Shown: positions 8,572 through 18,043 of the stretch, piece after piece
Layout of the letters: the number at the start of each line of letters is the position of its first letter
Numbering within the stretch: position 1 is the first letter of the stretch
Assembly: GCA_002737725.1 (NCBI GenBank)
Contig: NSIP01000002.1
Coordinates: forward strand, 1-64,000
Source of the DNA: Rhodospirillaceae bacterium
Lineage (GTDB): Bacteria; Pseudomonadota; Alphaproteobacteria; Rhodospirillales; Rhodospirillaceae
Direction of reading: 5' to 3'
Length of the DNA: 64,000 bases
Position numbers and translations under genes: made by a program
The notes under the pieces: model-generated
The model's input: only the letters and a program-made list of their open reading frames with translations
What the model was told of the DNA's origin: nothing
Databases searched by the model: none

Positions 8572-9519
8572 CTACTCGACGTCGAGGCCCATCAAGCTGC
8601 GCGCAAAACTGTGCGAGGTGAAGGGGCGCAAGTCCTGCGCACTTTCACCGACGCCAACATAATGAATCGGCAGGCCGAATTTTTCGGCCAGCGCCACAAT
8701 CACACCGCCCTTGGCGGTGCCATCAAGTTTGGTCAGCACCAGGCCCGTCACGCCCACCATTTGCTTGAAAGTTTCAACTTGGGCATGAGCGTTTTGGCCG
8801 ATAGTGGCATCCAAAACCAACAATGTGGCATGGGGTGCGGTGTCATCGACCTTCTTGATGACGCGCACAATCTTCTGTAACTCGTTCATCAGATTTTCTT
8901 TGTTGTGCAATCGCCCGGCGGTGTCGATCAATAAAACGTTGTCCCCGCGCTTGCGCGACTCACTCAACGCCTCGAAAGCCAGGCTCGCGGCATCAGACCC
9001 CGCATCGCGCGAAATGACAGGCGAACCCGTCCGACTGCCCCACACTTTCAATTGCTCAACAGCGGCTGCACGAAAGGTATCGCCCGCAGCCAAAGCTGAC
9101 GTGAGGTTTTGCTCTTTGAACAATTGCGCCAGTTTGCCAATGGTGGTCGTTTTGCCTGCGCCATTGACGCCGACCATCAGAATCACGAAGGGCTTTTTGT
9201 TGGGGTCAATCGATAACGGCCTTGCGACCGGCTCTAAAACTTTAGCGATTTCGGTGGCGAAGCTCGCGCGCACCTCATCGCCACTGACATCTTTGCCGAA
9301 ACGCGACTTGGCTAAATCTTGCACGAGGCGCGAAGCCGTGACTGAGCCGATGTCGGCGCTAATCAACAACTCTTCAAGCTGCTCTAAAGTTTCTTCATCG
9401 AGTTTCTTCTTGGTGAACAAATCACCAATGCCACCAACAAGGCGCGATGATGACCGCGCAAGCCCGGACTTCAGGCGTCCAAACCAGCCTGTTTTGGGCT
9501 CTTCACTGTGATCGGTCAT
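8572..9519 (-). CDS. ftsY: Signal recognition particle receptor FtsY
   Basis: FtsY is the membrane-side GTPase that docks the SRP-ribosome complex at the translocon. This 315-residue form has the short N-terminus usual in alphaproteobacteria (no long acidic A domain), then the N helical bundle (from KKLDEETLEQLEELLISADI) and the G domain: G1 GVNGAGKTTTIGKLA, the insertion-box region AAGDTFRAAAVEQL, G3 DTAGRL and G4 TKLDG. It ends GVGESAQDLRPF plus a short tail. Its ATG overlaps the mtaB stop as ATGA (9516-9519), so it is the third gene of dapF-mtaB-ftsY. Its partner ffh lies 2.5 kb away in the opposite direction. Confidence 0.97.
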   Translation of the reverse strand: MTDHSEEPKTGWFGRLKSGLARSSSRLVGGIGDLFTKKKLDEETLEQLEELLISADIGSVTASRLVQDLAKSRFGKDVSGDEVRASFATEIAKVLEPVARPLSIDPNKKPFVILMVGVNGAGKTTTIGKLAQLFKEQNLTSALAAGDTFRAAAVEQLKVWGSRTGSPVISRDAGSDAASLAFEALSESRKRGDNVLLIDTAGRLHNKENLMNELQKIVRVIKKVDDTAPHATLLVLDATIGQNAHAQVETFKQMVGVTGLVLTKLDGTAKGGVIVALAEKFGLPIHYVGVGESAQDLRPFTSHSFARSLMGLDVE

Positions 9520-10781
9520 GCGGTGATCAGTTGCCCGACCAACGAGGTATCATCGCACGAGACCAGCCGCACATGCGCAATCTCGCCTGTCGCGGGTCCC
9601 GCCACGCGCACAGGAACATAGTGTTCGCAATGGCCTGAGCCATCGCGCTCGATCAACACCTGCGCCGTGGTGCCGACACGCGCGCGCAAATAGGCCGCCA
9701 TCACCTCGCGGCCTTTCTCGCGTAAACGCCGGGCGCGATCCTTGATATCAGCGCCCTTCACTTGGGGCATCAGCGCGGCGGGTGTGCCGGGACGGATTGA
9801 ATAGGGGAAGATGTGCAGATGCGTCAGCTCACAGTCATCAATCAGGGCTAGCGTGTTTTCGAACATCTCGTCGGTTTCGGTGGGGAAGCCTGCAATAATA
9901 TCGGCTCCGAACACCACATCGCGTCGGGCCGCACGCACCTTGGCGCAAAACGCAACAATATCGGCGCGCAAGTGACGACGCTTCATACGCTTTAAAATCA
10001 TGTCATCGCCCGCCTGCACCGAAATGTGGATATGCGGCATGAGGCGCGGATTATCAGCAATCACACCCAGCAGGTCATCGTCGAGTTCCGCCGGGTCGAT
10101 GGACGATAATCGCAGGCGTGGCAATTCCGGCACAGCCATCAGCAGGCGGCGCAACATTTGCCCGAGGGTTGGCTTGCCCGGCAAGTCGCCGCCATAACCC
10201 GTAATGTCCACACCCGTAATCACAGCTTCTTTGAAGCCCTTGGCCACGAGCGCGCGGACCTCTTCGACAATGCGGCCCATGGGTACGCTACGGTTATTGC
10301 CGCGCGCAAAGGGGATAATGCAGAACGTGCAACGATGATCGCAGCCTTGTTGCACTTGGACAAAAGCGCGGGTGCGGCCATCGAAACCCTCAACCAAGTG
10401 CTCGGCGGTTTCGCGTACGGCCATAATATCGCTAGTCAAGATCGGCACAGCATTCTCGGGCATGAAGCTCTCGCGCTTCATTTTGTGTTCGTTACCGATC
10501 ACGCGTGCCACTTCCGGCATGGCGGCGTAGGTTTCGGGTTCCAGTTGCGCCGCGCATCCTGTGGCAATAATTGTCGCGGTGGGGTTGTTGCGCTTGAGGC
10601 GGCGGATGGCCTGCTGGCTTTGACGTTCGGCTTCTTTGGTGACAGCGCAGGTGTTGACGATGATGGTGTCGGTCAGGCCCACGGCGGTGGCGTGCTCGCG
10701 CATCACTTCAGATTCGTACGCATTCAACCGACAGCCAAAGTTGACCACCTCAACGCTGGTATTTTTGCTCACGGCATTCAT
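9516..10781 (-). CDS. mtaB: tRNA t6A37 methylthiotransferase MtaB
   Basis: MtaB adds a methylthio group to N6-threonylcarbamoyladenosine at tRNA position 37. The 421-residue protein has the three-domain layout: N-terminal UPF0004 domain with Cys in FGCRLNAYE, NTCAVT and TGCAAQ (second [4Fe-4S] cluster), a radical SAM core with GCDHRCTFCIIPFARG, and a C-terminal TRAM-like segment after about residue 360. The ATG at 10781 (MNAVSK) overlaps the TGA of dapF as ATGA; an ATG 15 bases upstream is inside dapF and less likely. Both neighbours overlap by 4 bases, so translation of the three genes is probably coupled. Confidence 0.93.
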   Translation of the reverse strand: MNAVSKNTSVEVVNFGCRLNAYESEVMREHATAVGLTDTIIVNTCAVTKEAERQSQQAIRRLKRNNPTATIIATGCAAQLEPETYAAMPEVARVIGNEHKMKRESFMPENAVPILTSDIMAVRETAEHLVEGFDGRTRAFVQVQQGCDHRCTFCIIPFARGNNRSVPMGRIVEEVRALVAKGFKEAVITGVDITGYGGDLPGKPTLGQMLRRLLMAVPELPRLRLSSIDPAELDDDLLGVIADNPRLMPHIHISVQAGDDMILKRMKRRHLRADIVAFCAKVRAARRDVVFGADIIAGFPTETDEMFENTLALIDDCELTHLHIFPYSIRPGTPAALMPQVKGADIKDRARRLREKGREVMAAYLRARVGTTAQVLIERDGSGHCEHYVPVRVAGPATGEIAHVRLVSCDDTSLVGQLITA

Positions 10782-11638
10782 GACGGTAGCGCCCACACGC
10801 CCTCGAAGACATAGGCGACAGGGCCGGTCATGATTACGTGGCCGCCCTCATCCCATTGCATCTGCAAATCGCCACCATCAAGCGTGAGTGTAGCGCTGCG
10901 ATCACTTAAGCCCCGGCGCACTGCAGCGACTAAGGCCGCACAGGCCCCCGTGCCGCAAGCTTGTGTAATGCCCGAGCCGCGCTCCCACACGCGCATTCTT
11001 AAATGCGCGCGCGATAAAATTTGCACGATCTCAATGTTGGCGCGTTTGGGAAACAACGCATGGTGCTCAAGGCGCGGCCCAATATTTGCCAGGTCTACCG
11101 CTTCGGCATTGGGCACGAAAAAGACCGCATGGGGATTGCCCATACTCACGCCGACGGGGTCGTTTAAGGCACCGTCGGAAATTCCCAAGTGCAGCGTGTC
11201 GCGTTCTTCAGACAACGGAATGTCGCGCCACTCTAATTTCGCAGGGCCCATGTCGATAGACACCAATCCATTGGGCGCACGCGTTGCGATGACGGCCCCG
11301 CCCAATGTTTCGATCCTCAGTTGGCTTTTGCCGGTTTCATTCATCACCAGGTCAGCCACACAGCGTACGCCGTTGCCGCACTGCTCGGCCACTGATCCAT
11401 CGGCGTTGCGCACGCCCATGAAAATGTCGCCGCCATTGCGCGGTGCTTCAATGATCAAAATTTCATCGCAACCCACGCCCCAACGCCGATCAGCCAGGGT
11501 TTTGGCAGCCGACGTGCTTAAATTCAGCGCGCGCGTGCGCGCATCCAGCACGACAAAGTCGTTGCCGATCCCATGCATCTTCCGAAACGGAAGGTCAGCG
11601 CCGTGGGCTGCGCGACTCGGTGGGGGGACGTTAGCCAT
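10778..11638 (-). CDS. dapF: Diaminopimelate epimerase
   Basis: DapF interconverts LL- and meso-diaminopimelate for lysine and peptidoglycan synthesis, without a cofactor, using two cysteines. Both are visible: NGVRC context at AEQCGNGVRC, and ITQACGTGAC. The substrate region KMHGIGNDFVVLD starts near residue 20. Length is 286 residues, normal. The first residues (MANVPPPSRAAHGAD) are a variable tail. It is the first gene of a leftward operon with mtaB and ftsY. Upstream is a 437-base gap shared with the divergent ffh. Confidence 0.96.
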   Translation of the reverse strand: MANVPPPSRAAHGADLPFRKMHGIGNDFVVLDARTRALNLSTSAAKTLADRRWGVGCDEILIIEAPRNGGDIFMGVRNADGSVAEQCGNGVRCVADLVMNETGKSQLRIETLGGAVIATRAPNGLVSIDMGPAKLEWRDIPLSEERDTLHLGISDGALNDPVGVSMGNPHAVFFVPNAEAVDLANIGPRLEHHALFPKRANIEIVQILSRAHLRMRVWERGSGITQACGTGACAALVAAVRRGLSDRSATLTLDGGDLQMQWDEGGHVIMTGPVAYVFEGVWALPS

Positions 11639-12010
11639 GGCGCGGGTTATAGGGCATTTTCAGCAAAAGTGTGCTTCGGTTTTGCGGTTAAAACTGCCCC
11701 CTGATTTAAGAATCGGCGCGTTTTCTGGGGGGCCAAGCTCAGTGGCAAGCCAGTCCAGCCGCTCTATGCCACACCCCTGCTATGGCAGGCGCAAAATCTA
11801 GGGCGAGAATTCTATATAACATATTGATATATAATGATAAATATCACTTAAAGTGGAAACTCTAAACCAATGACCGATTCAGGCTGGCCCCTGCCTTGAC
11901 GATGCCGGGCCCCACGCGTAAACACCCCGCACCTTTCGTCGGGCTGCTCGCCCAGCTAAAGCCTTGAGATCACTTTATATTCATAGAGCACTGCGCTCCC
12001 AAGGGGGCCC
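11639..12010. other. Divergent intergenic region with AT-rich island
   Basis: Between dapF and ffh there is no coding frame I can support. The region is moderately GC-rich except for an AT-rich island at 11810-11850 that contains a perfect TATAAT at 11830-11835 on the plus strand. A -35 match at the right distance is poor (GAATTC). If used, it would give ffh a leader of about 230 bases, including the hairpin at 12011. I looked for 4.5S RNA features and did not find the conserved tetraloop region. Confidence 0.35.
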
Positions 12011-12037
12011 GCCAGTCCGCGAGTGTCGCGCACTGGC
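12011..12037 (+). promoter_or_regulatory. Hairpin in the ffh leader
   Basis: GCCAGT-C-CGCGA (12011-12022) pairs with TCGCG-C-ACTGGC (12026-12037) around a 3-base loop, with one C-C mismatch. It lies 38 bases before the ffh ATG. It is too long and GC-rich to be expected by chance, and there is no T run, so a leader-regulatory role is more likely than termination. Confidence 0.45.
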
Positions 12038-12075
12038 GTAGTTTGCGTTTTGCGTACACGGATTTTGGATCGGCG

Positions 12076-13491
12076 ATGTTCGACAGTTTGGCAGATCGTT
12101 TGGGTGGAGTGCTGACGCGGCTGACGCGCCGCGGCGCGCTGAGCCCATCTGACGTGGCCGACGCCATGCGCGAAGTGCGCGTGGCGCTGTTGGAAGCTGA
12201 CGTCGCGCTGCCGGTCGTTAAAGAATTCATCGACAAAATTTCAGCCGAGGCTGTTGGCGAGAAGGTCATCAAATCGGTCACACCCGGCCAGATGGTCGTG
12301 AAAATTGTCCACGACGCGCTCGTGACCATGCTGGGTGGCGAGAACGAAGCTGGCGGGCTCGACTTTGGCGCACAGCCTCCCGTGCCGGTATTGATGGTGG
12401 GCTTGCAAGGTTCGGGCAAAACCACCACCACTGCAAAAATTGCCAACCGTCTGCAGATCAAAGATCGCAAGCGCGTGTTGATGGTCTCGCTCGATACCTA
12501 TCGCCCCGCCGCTCAAGAGCAGTTGGCGATTCTGGGCCGTCAGGTCAGTGTCATTTCATTACCCATTATTGCCGGTCAACAGCCGCTTGAGATCGCCAAG
12601 CGCGGTCTCAGCGAAGCCAAACTTGGCGGCTTCGATGTTGTGATGTTCGATACCGCCGGTCGCACCACGGTTGATGACAAAATGATGACCGAGGTCGCTG
12701 CTTTGCGCGACCTCATCAAGCCGCATGAAACTCTATTGGTCACCGACGCCATGATCGGCCAAGACTCGGTGGCCACCGCAATGGCATTCCACAAAACTGT
12801 TGGCTTGACCGGCATTGTGCTGACCCGCGTTGACTCCGATGCGCGCGGTGGTGCGGCCTTGTCGATGCGCGCTGTCACCGGCCAGCCGATCAAGTTCATT
12901 GGCTTGGGTGAAAAGGTCGATGCCATTGACGTGTTTCAACCCTCGCGTATTGCCGGGCGCATCCTCGGCATGGGCGATGTGGTCAGCCTGGTGGAACGCG
13001 CGACCGAGAATATTAAACAAGAAGACGCCGAAAAACTTGCTGCCCGCATGATGGAAGGCAAGTTTGATCTCGAAGATATGCTCTCGCAGATTCGTCAGAT
13101 GCAAAAAATGGGCGACCTGAAGGGCATTATGGGCATGATCCCAGGCCTTGGGGCGGCGGCCAAACAAATCGCGGCATCGAAAATCGACGACAACGTGGTC
13201 AAGCGTCAGGAAGCCATTATTCTGTCGATGACACCAAAGGAACGCCGCAACCCCGACCTCATCAAGGCCTCGCGCAAACAGCGCATCGCCACGGGCTCGG
13301 GCACCGGCGTGTCGGATGTCAACAAACTGCTGAAGCAACATCAAGATATGTCGGGGATGATGAGGCGCCTGAAGAAGATGGGCGGCTTAGGCGCACTCGG
13401 CGCAATGATGGGCAAGGGATTGCCGGGCATGATGCCAGGCATGCGAGGCCCCGGTATGGGTGGCGGTGGGCCACCAATCGGGCGTCGCTAA
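12076..13491 (+). CDS. ffh: Signal recognition particle protein Ffh
   Basis: Ffh binds hydrophobic signal sequences on nascent chains together with 4.5S RNA and delivers them to FtsY. The 471-residue protein has an N domain, a G domain with GLQGSGKTTTTAKIA, DTYRPAAQEQL, DTAGRTTVD and TRVDSDARGG, and a Met-rich M domain from about residue 310 (MMEGKFDLEDMLSQI, MGMIPGLG). It ends in a Gly/Met-rich tail (LPGMMPGMRGPGMGGGG). The ATG at 12076 (MFDSLADRLGG) matches the family start; an upstream in-frame ATG at 12043 adds 11 atypical residues. It heads a rightward block with rpsP, rimM, trmD and rplS. Confidence 0.97.
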   Translation: MFDSLADRLGGVLTRLTRRGALSPSDVADAMREVRVALLEADVALPVVKEFIDKISAEAVGEKVIKSVTPGQMVVKIVHDALVTMLGGENEAGGLDFGAQPPVPVLMVGLQGSGKTTTTAKIANRLQIKDRKRVLMVSLDTYRPAAQEQLAILGRQVSVISLPIIAGQQPLEIAKRGLSEAKLGGFDVVMFDTAGRTTVDDKMMTEVAALRDLIKPHETLLVTDAMIGQDSVATAMAFHKTVGLTGIVLTRVDSDARGGAALSMRAVTGQPIKFIGLGEKVDAIDVFQPSRIAGRILGMGDVVSLVERATENIKQEDAEKLAARMMEGKFDLEDMLSQIRQMQKMGDLKGIMGMIPGLGAAAKQIAASKIDDNVVKRQEAIILSMTPKERRNPDLIKASRKQRIATGSGTGVSDVNKLLKQHQDMSGMMRRLKKMGGLGALGAMMGKGLPGMMPGMRGPGMGGGGPPIGRR

Positions 13492-13545
13492 GGGAAGTTG
13501 AGTTTAGGTTTTAATTTTAAATCGTGAGCAAGGAGAGTTTTTCGG

Positions 13546-13923
13546 ATGGGTCTTAAAATCAGAATGTCACGCGCGGGGACGACCAATCGGGCGTTCTATC
13601 GCATCGTTGTCGCCGACTCGCGCTCGCCTCGCGATGGCCGTTATTTGGAACGCTTGGGCACTTACAATCCGCTATTGCCGCGCGATCATAAAGACCGCGT
13701 GGTCCTGAAGCTCGAGCGGATCAAACATTGGATGGGCGTGGGCGCATTGCCGTCCGATCGCGTTCATCGCTTTTTGGCCAAAGTCGGCGTGATGGAAGCC
13801 CCGAAGATTCGCCCGCAAACCAAAAAAGACAAACCCAAGACCAAAGCTCAGGAACGTTTGAAGGCTGCTGAAGAAGCGGCAGCAAAGGCTGCGGAAGCGC
13901 CGGAAACTCCGGCCGCCGGCTAA
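13546..13923 (+). CDS. rpsP: 30S ribosomal protein S16
   Basis: S16 is a small-subunit assembly protein. The first 80 or so residues are the conserved domain (MGLKIRMSRAGTTNRAFYRI, DGRYLERLGTYNPL, LKLERIKHWMGVGALPSDRV). The remaining about 40 are a Lys/Ala/Glu-rich tail typical of alphaproteobacterial S16. It is preceded by AAGGAGAG, a strong ribosome site, and followed after 6 bases by rimM, the maturation factor for the same subunit. Confidence 0.97.
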   Translation: MGLKIRMSRAGTTNRAFYRIVVADSRSPRDGRYLERLGTYNPLLPRDHKDRVVLKLERIKHWMGVGALPSDRVHRFLAKVGVMEAPKIRPQTKKDKPKTKAQERLKAAEEAAAKAAEAPETPAAG

Positions 13924-13929
13924 TCTTGG

Positions 13930-14538
13930 TTGAGCGCACCCATCGTGGCCGCGTCTGATCCTCGTGTGTGTCTGGGCGTCATTGTTGGCGTCAAGGGCAT
14001 CGCAGGTGAAGTTCGAGTTAAAAGCTTCACCGAAGTTCCCGCTGATGTTGGTCGTTATGGACCAGTTGAAAGCGAGGATGGATCGAAGACGTGGGATCTG
14101 CGGGTTGTCGGCGAAGCCAAGGGCGTCGTGGTCGCAAAGCTGAAAGGCATCAGCGATCGCGATCAGGCTGAGGGCTTGAGGGGCGAAAAACTTTTCGTCT
14201 CACGGGCCAAGTTACCGCAGCCTGAAGCTGGCACCTACTACCACTCTGACCTTGTCGGAATGGCAGTGGAGCTGACAACGGGCGAGAGCAAAGGAAAAGT
14301 AGTTGGCGTTTATAACTTCGGTGCGGGCGACATCATTGAAGTAGGCGACGGCCAAACGGCGACGATGATGGTGCCATTTTCGGCAGCGGCCATCGCCGAA
14401 GTAAATGTGAAAGAGCGTGTGATTCGCATCAACCCGATGCCTGGATTGTTTGATGGGGGTGATGGCGACGAGACTGAAACTGAAGAAGAGGACAATGAGC
14501 TAAACGAGACTGCAGCCCCGGTGAAACGCCGTGACTGA
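13930..14538 (+). CDS. rimM: 16S rRNA processing protein RimM
   Basis: RimM helps 30S head maturation and binds S19. The 202-residue protein has the N-terminal beta-barrel ([20 protein letters not shown], then TEVPADV) and the C-terminal PRC-barrel ([39 protein letters not shown]), with an acidic tail ([11 protein letters not shown]). The apparent start is TTG at 13930, only 6 bases after rpsP; a GTG five codons on is an alternative. The 3' end overlaps trmD by 8 bases. Confidence 0.93.
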   Translation: MSAPIVAASDPRVCLGVIVGVKGIAGEVRVKSFTEVPADVGRYGPVESEDGSKTWDLRVVGEAKGVVVAKLKGISDRDQAEGLRGEKLFVSRAKLPQPEAGTYYHSDLVGMAVELTTGESKGKVVGVYNFGAGDIIEVGDGQTATMMVPFSAAAIAEVNVKERVIRINPMPGLFDGGDGDETETEEEDNELNETAAPVKRRD

Positions 14539-15256
14539 AGCCCTCAGCACCACACCGTTCAAGGCGATTGTGCTGACCTTGTTTCCCGAGATGTTTCCAG
14601 GTCCTTTGGGGCATTCGTTGGCGGGAAAGGCCCTTGAAGACGGAGTGTGGAACTTGAAGGCGGTCGACATTCGCGGGTTTGCTAAAGACAAGCACCGCAC
14701 GGTTGATGACAGTCCTTTTGGTGGCGGCGCAGGAATGGTGATGCGGCCTGATGTTCTGGACGATGCCATTGAGGCTTCGTACCCAGGCCAGGGGCCACTG
14801 ATTTACTTCACCCCTCGGGGTGCGACGTTAACGCAAGCGCGGGTGAAGGCGCTGGCGGCAGAAGAGACGGTAACGCTGATTTGTGGACGCTTTGAAGGCG
14901 TTGATCAGCGGGTGCTTGAGGCCAGAGGAGTCGAGGAAATTAGCCTCGGTGATTTTGTGCTCTCGGGCGGTGAGTTGGCGGCGCTGACGTTGCTGGATGC
15001 GGTGGTGAGGTTGCTGCCGGGTGTGGTGGGTCGCAATGAGAGTTTGGAGGATGAAAGTTTTGAGACCGGGCTGCTAGAGTACCCGCACTATACCCGACCC
15101 GACCCCTGGCAAGGAGCAAGCGTGCCCGAGGTTTTGAAGTCGGGCCATCACGCGAAAGTCGCGGCGTGGCGGCGGGCGCAGTCAGGGGCGGTTACACAAG
15201 AACGGCGGCCCGATTTATGGGCCAAATATCAGGCGCAAAAAGCGCCGAAAAGTTGA
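14531..15256 (+). CDS. trmD: tRNA (guanine-N1)-methyltransferase TrmD
   Basis: TrmD methylates G37 of tRNAs reading CNN codons, preventing frameshifts. This 241-residue SPOUT enzyme shows [20 protein letters not shown] at the start, [41 protein letters not shown], and the trefoil-knot SAM site [16 protein letters not shown]. It starts with GTG at 14531 inside the end of rimM (8-base overlap), which suggests coupled translation. Confidence 0.96.
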   Translation: MTEALSTTPFKAIVLTLFPEMFPGPLGHSLAGKALEDGVWNLKAVDIRGFAKDKHRTVDDSPFGGGAGMVMRPDVLDDAIEASYPGQGPLIYFTPRGATLTQARVKALAAEETVTLICGRFEGVDQRVLEARGVEEISLGDFVLSGGELAALTLLDAVVRLLPGVVGRNESLEDESFETGLLEYPHYTRPDPWQGASVPEVLKSGHHAKVAAWRRAQSGAVTQERRPDLWAKYQAQKAPKS

Positions 15257-15336
15257 GGCAAACGGCACTGCGATAAAAAGAGATTCTGACAAAGTTTTAC
15301 GTTAACCAAGAACAAGAGACGCAAAGGAAGACAGTC

Positions 15337-15735
15337 ATGAATGCGATCGAGAAGATTAATCAGGCTCACGTGGCCGAGTTGATGGCGGGCAAAACCATGC
15401 CCGACTTCGCTCCCGGTGACACCGTCAAGGTGTTCGTGAAGGTCAAGGAAGGCGATAAAAGCCGCCTCCAAGCTTACGAGGGTGTGTGTATCGCGCGGAA
15501 GAACGCAGGCATCAATTCCTCGTTCACCGTACGCAAAATCTCGTTCGGCGAAGGCGTGGAGCGCGTATTCCCGCTCTATGCGCCCGTGGTCGACAAGGTC
15601 GAAGTGGTGCGTCGCGGTAAAGTCCGTCGCGCCAAGTTGTACTACTTGCGCGATCGTCGCGGCCGCTCGGCCCGCATCACCGAAGATATGGCCGGTGGCG
15701 CTGATGCTGCTGGTGCTGCCGATAAAAAAGCCTAA
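15337..15735 (+). CDS. rplS: 50S ribosomal protein L19
   Basis: L19 sits at the subunit interface. Conserved blocks are [56 protein letters not shown] and [20 protein letters not shown]. The 132 residues include a 15-residue Ala-rich tail. The ATG follows GCAAAGGAAGAC. It ends the ribosomal and tRNA-modification block; leuC follows after a structured 83-base gap. Confidence 0.97.
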   Translation: MNAIEKINQAHVAELMAGKTMPDFAPGDTVKVFVKVKEGDKSRLQAYEGVCIARKNAGINSSFTVRKISFGEGVERVFPLYAPVVDKVEVVRRGKVRRAKLYYLRDRRGRSARITEDMAGGADAAGAADKKA

Positions 15736-15741
15736 ATCTGT

Positions 15742-15786
15742 CATGTTCTAGCGGAGTGCTCGCGGTTGCGGGCACCCGCAAACATG
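15742..15786 (+). promoter_or_regulatory. Long interrupted stem-loop between rplS and leuC
   Basis: Nested complementary arms CATGTT (15742-15747), GCGG, GTGC / GCAC, CCGC, AACATG (15781-15786) can form a roughly 14-bp interrupted stem. An alternative local hairpin, TTGCGGG/CCCGCAA (15766-15781), competes with the inner arms. No T run follows. It could separate the ribosomal block from leu expression or control leuC; no leucine-rich leader peptide is visible. Confidence 0.4.
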
Positions 15787-15818
15787 TCATTTTACACGCC
15801 AGATAAAGGATGGGTGCT

Positions 15819-17225
15819 ATGGCCGCGCCACGTACGCTTTACGACAAACTGTGGGACAGCCACGTCGTTCACAGCGACGCGGTCGGCAATTGCCTTGTCT
15901 ACATCGATCTACATCTCACGCACGAAGTCACAACGCCCCAAGCGTTCGAGGGGCTGCGCATGGCTGGGCGCAAAATGCACCGCACCGACAAGACCATCGC
16001 GGTGCCCGATCATAATGTGCCCACGACATCTGACCGGCTTGAGAAAATCAAAGACCCCGAAAGCCGCCTGCAACTCGAGACCTTGGAAATCAACGCGCGC
16101 GATTTCGGCGTGCCCTACATTCCCATGTCCGATATCCGCCAAGGCATTGTGCATATCATTGGGCCCGAACAGGGGCTGACGCAGCCGGGAAAAACCATTG
16201 TGTGTGGCGACTCGCACACCGCAACGCACGGTGCATTTGGCGCGCTGGCGTTCGGCATCGGCACGTCAGACGTGGAACACGTGTTGGCCACGCAAACGTT
16301 GCAGATGCAAAAATCTAAAAACTTGCGCGTCCTCCTTGATGGCGCATTGCCGACAGGTGTGACTGGCAAAGACCTCATTCTGGCGATCATCGGCAAGCTC
16401 GGGACTGCTGGCGGCACTGGCCATGTGGTCGAGTATGTGGGTCAAGTCTTCCGCGACCTGTCGATGGAAGCCCGCATGACCGTGTGCAACATGACCATCG
16501 AAGCGGGCGCGCGCGCAGGCCTGATGGCACCCGATGAAAAGACGTTCGCTTATGTGATGGGCAAGCCCCATGCGCCCAAGGGCGCACAGTGGGAACAAGC
16601 TGTGGCTTATTGGAAGACGTTGAAGTCTGACGAAGGCGCGAAGTTCGATACCGAGATTCGCATGAACGCGGCTGATATTGTGCCCCATGTCACCTGGGGC
16701 ACCAGCCCCGAAGATGTGTTGCCGATTAGTGCCAACGTTCCCGACCCGAATGATTTTACCGACGCCAACAAAAAGGCAGCGGTGCAGCGCGCGTTAGACT
16801 ACATGGGCCTGATGGCGGGCATGCCGCTTGAGAAGGTGCGCGTGGACAAAGTGTTTGTGGGTTCGTGCACCAACGGGCGCATCGAAGATTTGCGCGCGGC
16901 GGCTGCCGTGCTCAAGGGCAAGAAGGTGGCAGGCCACGTTGGCATGTTGGTGGTTCCAGGCTCTGGGCTTGTGAAGCACCAAGCCGAGGAAGAGGGGCTT
17001 GATCAAATTTTTGTCGCCGCTGGCGCTGAATGGCGCGAGCCAGGCTGCTCCATGTGCCTTGGGATGAACCCTGATATTTTGCAACCTGGCGAGCGTTGCG
17101 CCTCAACGTCGAACCGCAATTTCGAAGGTCGACAAGGTCGCGGCGGACGGACTCATCTGCTCAGTCCGGGCATGGCTGCGGCTGCAGCCATCACCGGGTA
17201 TCTCACGGACGTGCGCAAGGTTTAA
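15819..17225 (+). CDS. leuC: 3-isopropylmalate dehydratase large subunit
   Basis: LeuC with LeuD isomerises 2-isopropylmalate to 3-isopropylmalate in leucine synthesis. It carries the [4Fe-4S] cluster of the aconitase superfamily. Cluster cysteines lie in [12 protein letters not shown] and [11 protein letters not shown], and the active-site segment [20 protein letters not shown] is intact. Length is 468 residues. The ATG at 15819 ([13 protein letters not shown]) is chosen because AAAGGA at 15805-15810 is well placed; an ATG at 15810 overlaps it. It is followed by a small gene, then leuD. Confidence 0.96.
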   Translation: MAAPRTLYDKLWDSHVVHSDAVGNCLVYIDLHLTHEVTTPQAFEGLRMAGRKMHRTDKTIAVPDHNVPTTSDRLEKIKDPESRLQLETLEINARDFGVPYIPMSDIRQGIVHIIGPEQGLTQPGKTIVCGDSHTATHGAFGALAFGIGTSDVEHVLATQTLQMQKSKNLRVLLDGALPTGVTGKDLILAIIGKLGTAGGTGHVVEYVGQVFRDLSMEARMTVCNMTIEAGARAGLMAPDEKTFAYVMGKPHAPKGAQWEQAVAYWKTLKSDEGAKFDTEIRMNAADIVPHVTWGTSPEDVLPISANVPDPNDFTDANKKAAVQRALDYMGLMAGMPLEKVRVDKVFVGSCTNGRIEDLRAAAAVLKGKKVAGHVGMLVVPGSGLVKHQAEEEGLDQIFVAAGAEWREPGCSMCLGMNPDILQPGERCASTSNRNFEGRQGRGGRTHLLSPGMAAAAAITGYLTDVRKV

Positions 17226-17228
17226 GCG

Positions 17229-17411
17229 ATGCCCGAAAAAGACGCGGCCCCTGAAATTAAAGTCGATCTCACAGCGCTACGCCAGGCCAAGGCCGAGCGC
17301 GCGCTCAGCCATGACAGTGTTGAGATCTTTGATTACAACGGCAAGTTGCGTCAGTTACCAGAATTCAGTATTTTGTCGGCCTTTGCCCGACGCAAAAATC
17401 AAGAGCACTAA
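17229..17411 (+). CDS. Small hypothetical protein inside the leu operon (60 aa)
   Basis: ATG at 17229, 3 bases after the leuC stop, opens a 60-codon frame ending 14 bases before leuD. AAGG at 17217-17220 is a plausible ribosome site. The product is charged, with a predicted helix ([20 protein letters not shown]) followed by [20 protein letters not shown] and a basic end. There is no signal peptide or membrane segment and I recognise no family. The tight spacing on both sides and protein-like composition argue that it is real and co-translated with leuC and leuD. A role as an accessory to the isopropylmalate isomerase is a guess from position only. Confidence 0.65.
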   Translation: MPEKDAAPEIKVDLTALRQAKAERALSHDSVEIFDYNGKLRQLPEFSILSAFARRKNQEH

Positions 17412-17425
17412 AGGGGGCGTTCACG

Positions 17426-18043
17426 ATGGAAAAGTTCACCGTGTTGAAGGGCGTGGCGGCACCTCTGCCATTGGTTAACGTCGACACCGACGCGATCATG
17501 CCCAAGCAATTCCTTAAAACCATCAAGCGCACTGGCCTGGGTTCGGCGGTGATGTTTGACATGCGTTACGATGACAGCGGCGCTGAAAAACCCGACTTCG
17601 TTCTCAATCAACAGCCCTATCGTAATGCCAAAATTCTGATTGCCGGTGCCAACTTTGGCTGTGGCTCCTCGCGCGAACATGCCCCCTGGGGTTTGTTGGA
17701 CTTTGGTTTTCGCTGCATCGTTGCCCCCAGCTTTGCCGATATTTTTTATAACAACTGTTTCAAGAACGGCATTTTGTGCATCACGCTGCCGCAAGCTGAC
17801 GTTGATCAGCTGACCGCCAAGGCGCAAGGCGGCAACACCAAGGGCGGCGAGTTCGTGGTTGATCTGGCGGCGAAAACAATCATTGCGCCTGATGGGGTTG
17901 TGACCAAGTTCGATATCGACGACACGCGCCGTCACAATTTGCTCAATGGTTTGGACGACATTGGTCTGACGTTGCAGCAGCTCGACAAAATCAAAACCTT
18001 TGAGGCTAAGCAAAAGGCCGAGCAGCCCTGGCTCTACGCATGA
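17426..18043 (+). CDS. leuD: 3-isopropylmalate dehydratase small subunit
   Basis: LeuD is the swivel subunit completing the LeuCD isomerase active site. The 205-residue protein shows [20 protein letters not shown] near the start and the substrate loop [20 protein letters not shown]. The ATG follows AAGGGGG. The TGA overlaps the leuB ATG by 4 bases (ATGA at 18040-18043). Confidence 0.96.
   Translation: MEKFTVLKGVAAPLPLVNVDTDAIMPKQFLKTIKRTGLGSAVMFDMRYDDSGAEKPDFVLNQQPYRNAKILIAGANFGCGSSREHAPWGLLDFGFRCIVAPSFADIFYNNCFKNGILCITLPQADVDQLTAKAQGGNTKGGEFVVDLAAKTIIAPDGVVTKFDIDDTRRHNLLNGLDDIGLTLQQLDKIKTFEAKQKAEQPWLYA

Noticed and set aside
10830-11801. A 323-codon plus-strand frame across dapF
   Set aside because: It is antisense to dapF, Ser/Thr/Arg-rich and without a domain; the dapF active-site motifs are all on the other strand.
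11639-12075. A 4.5S RNA (ffs) gene next to ffh
   Set aside because: I could not find the conserved GGAA tetraloop and asymmetric loop sequence in the gap.
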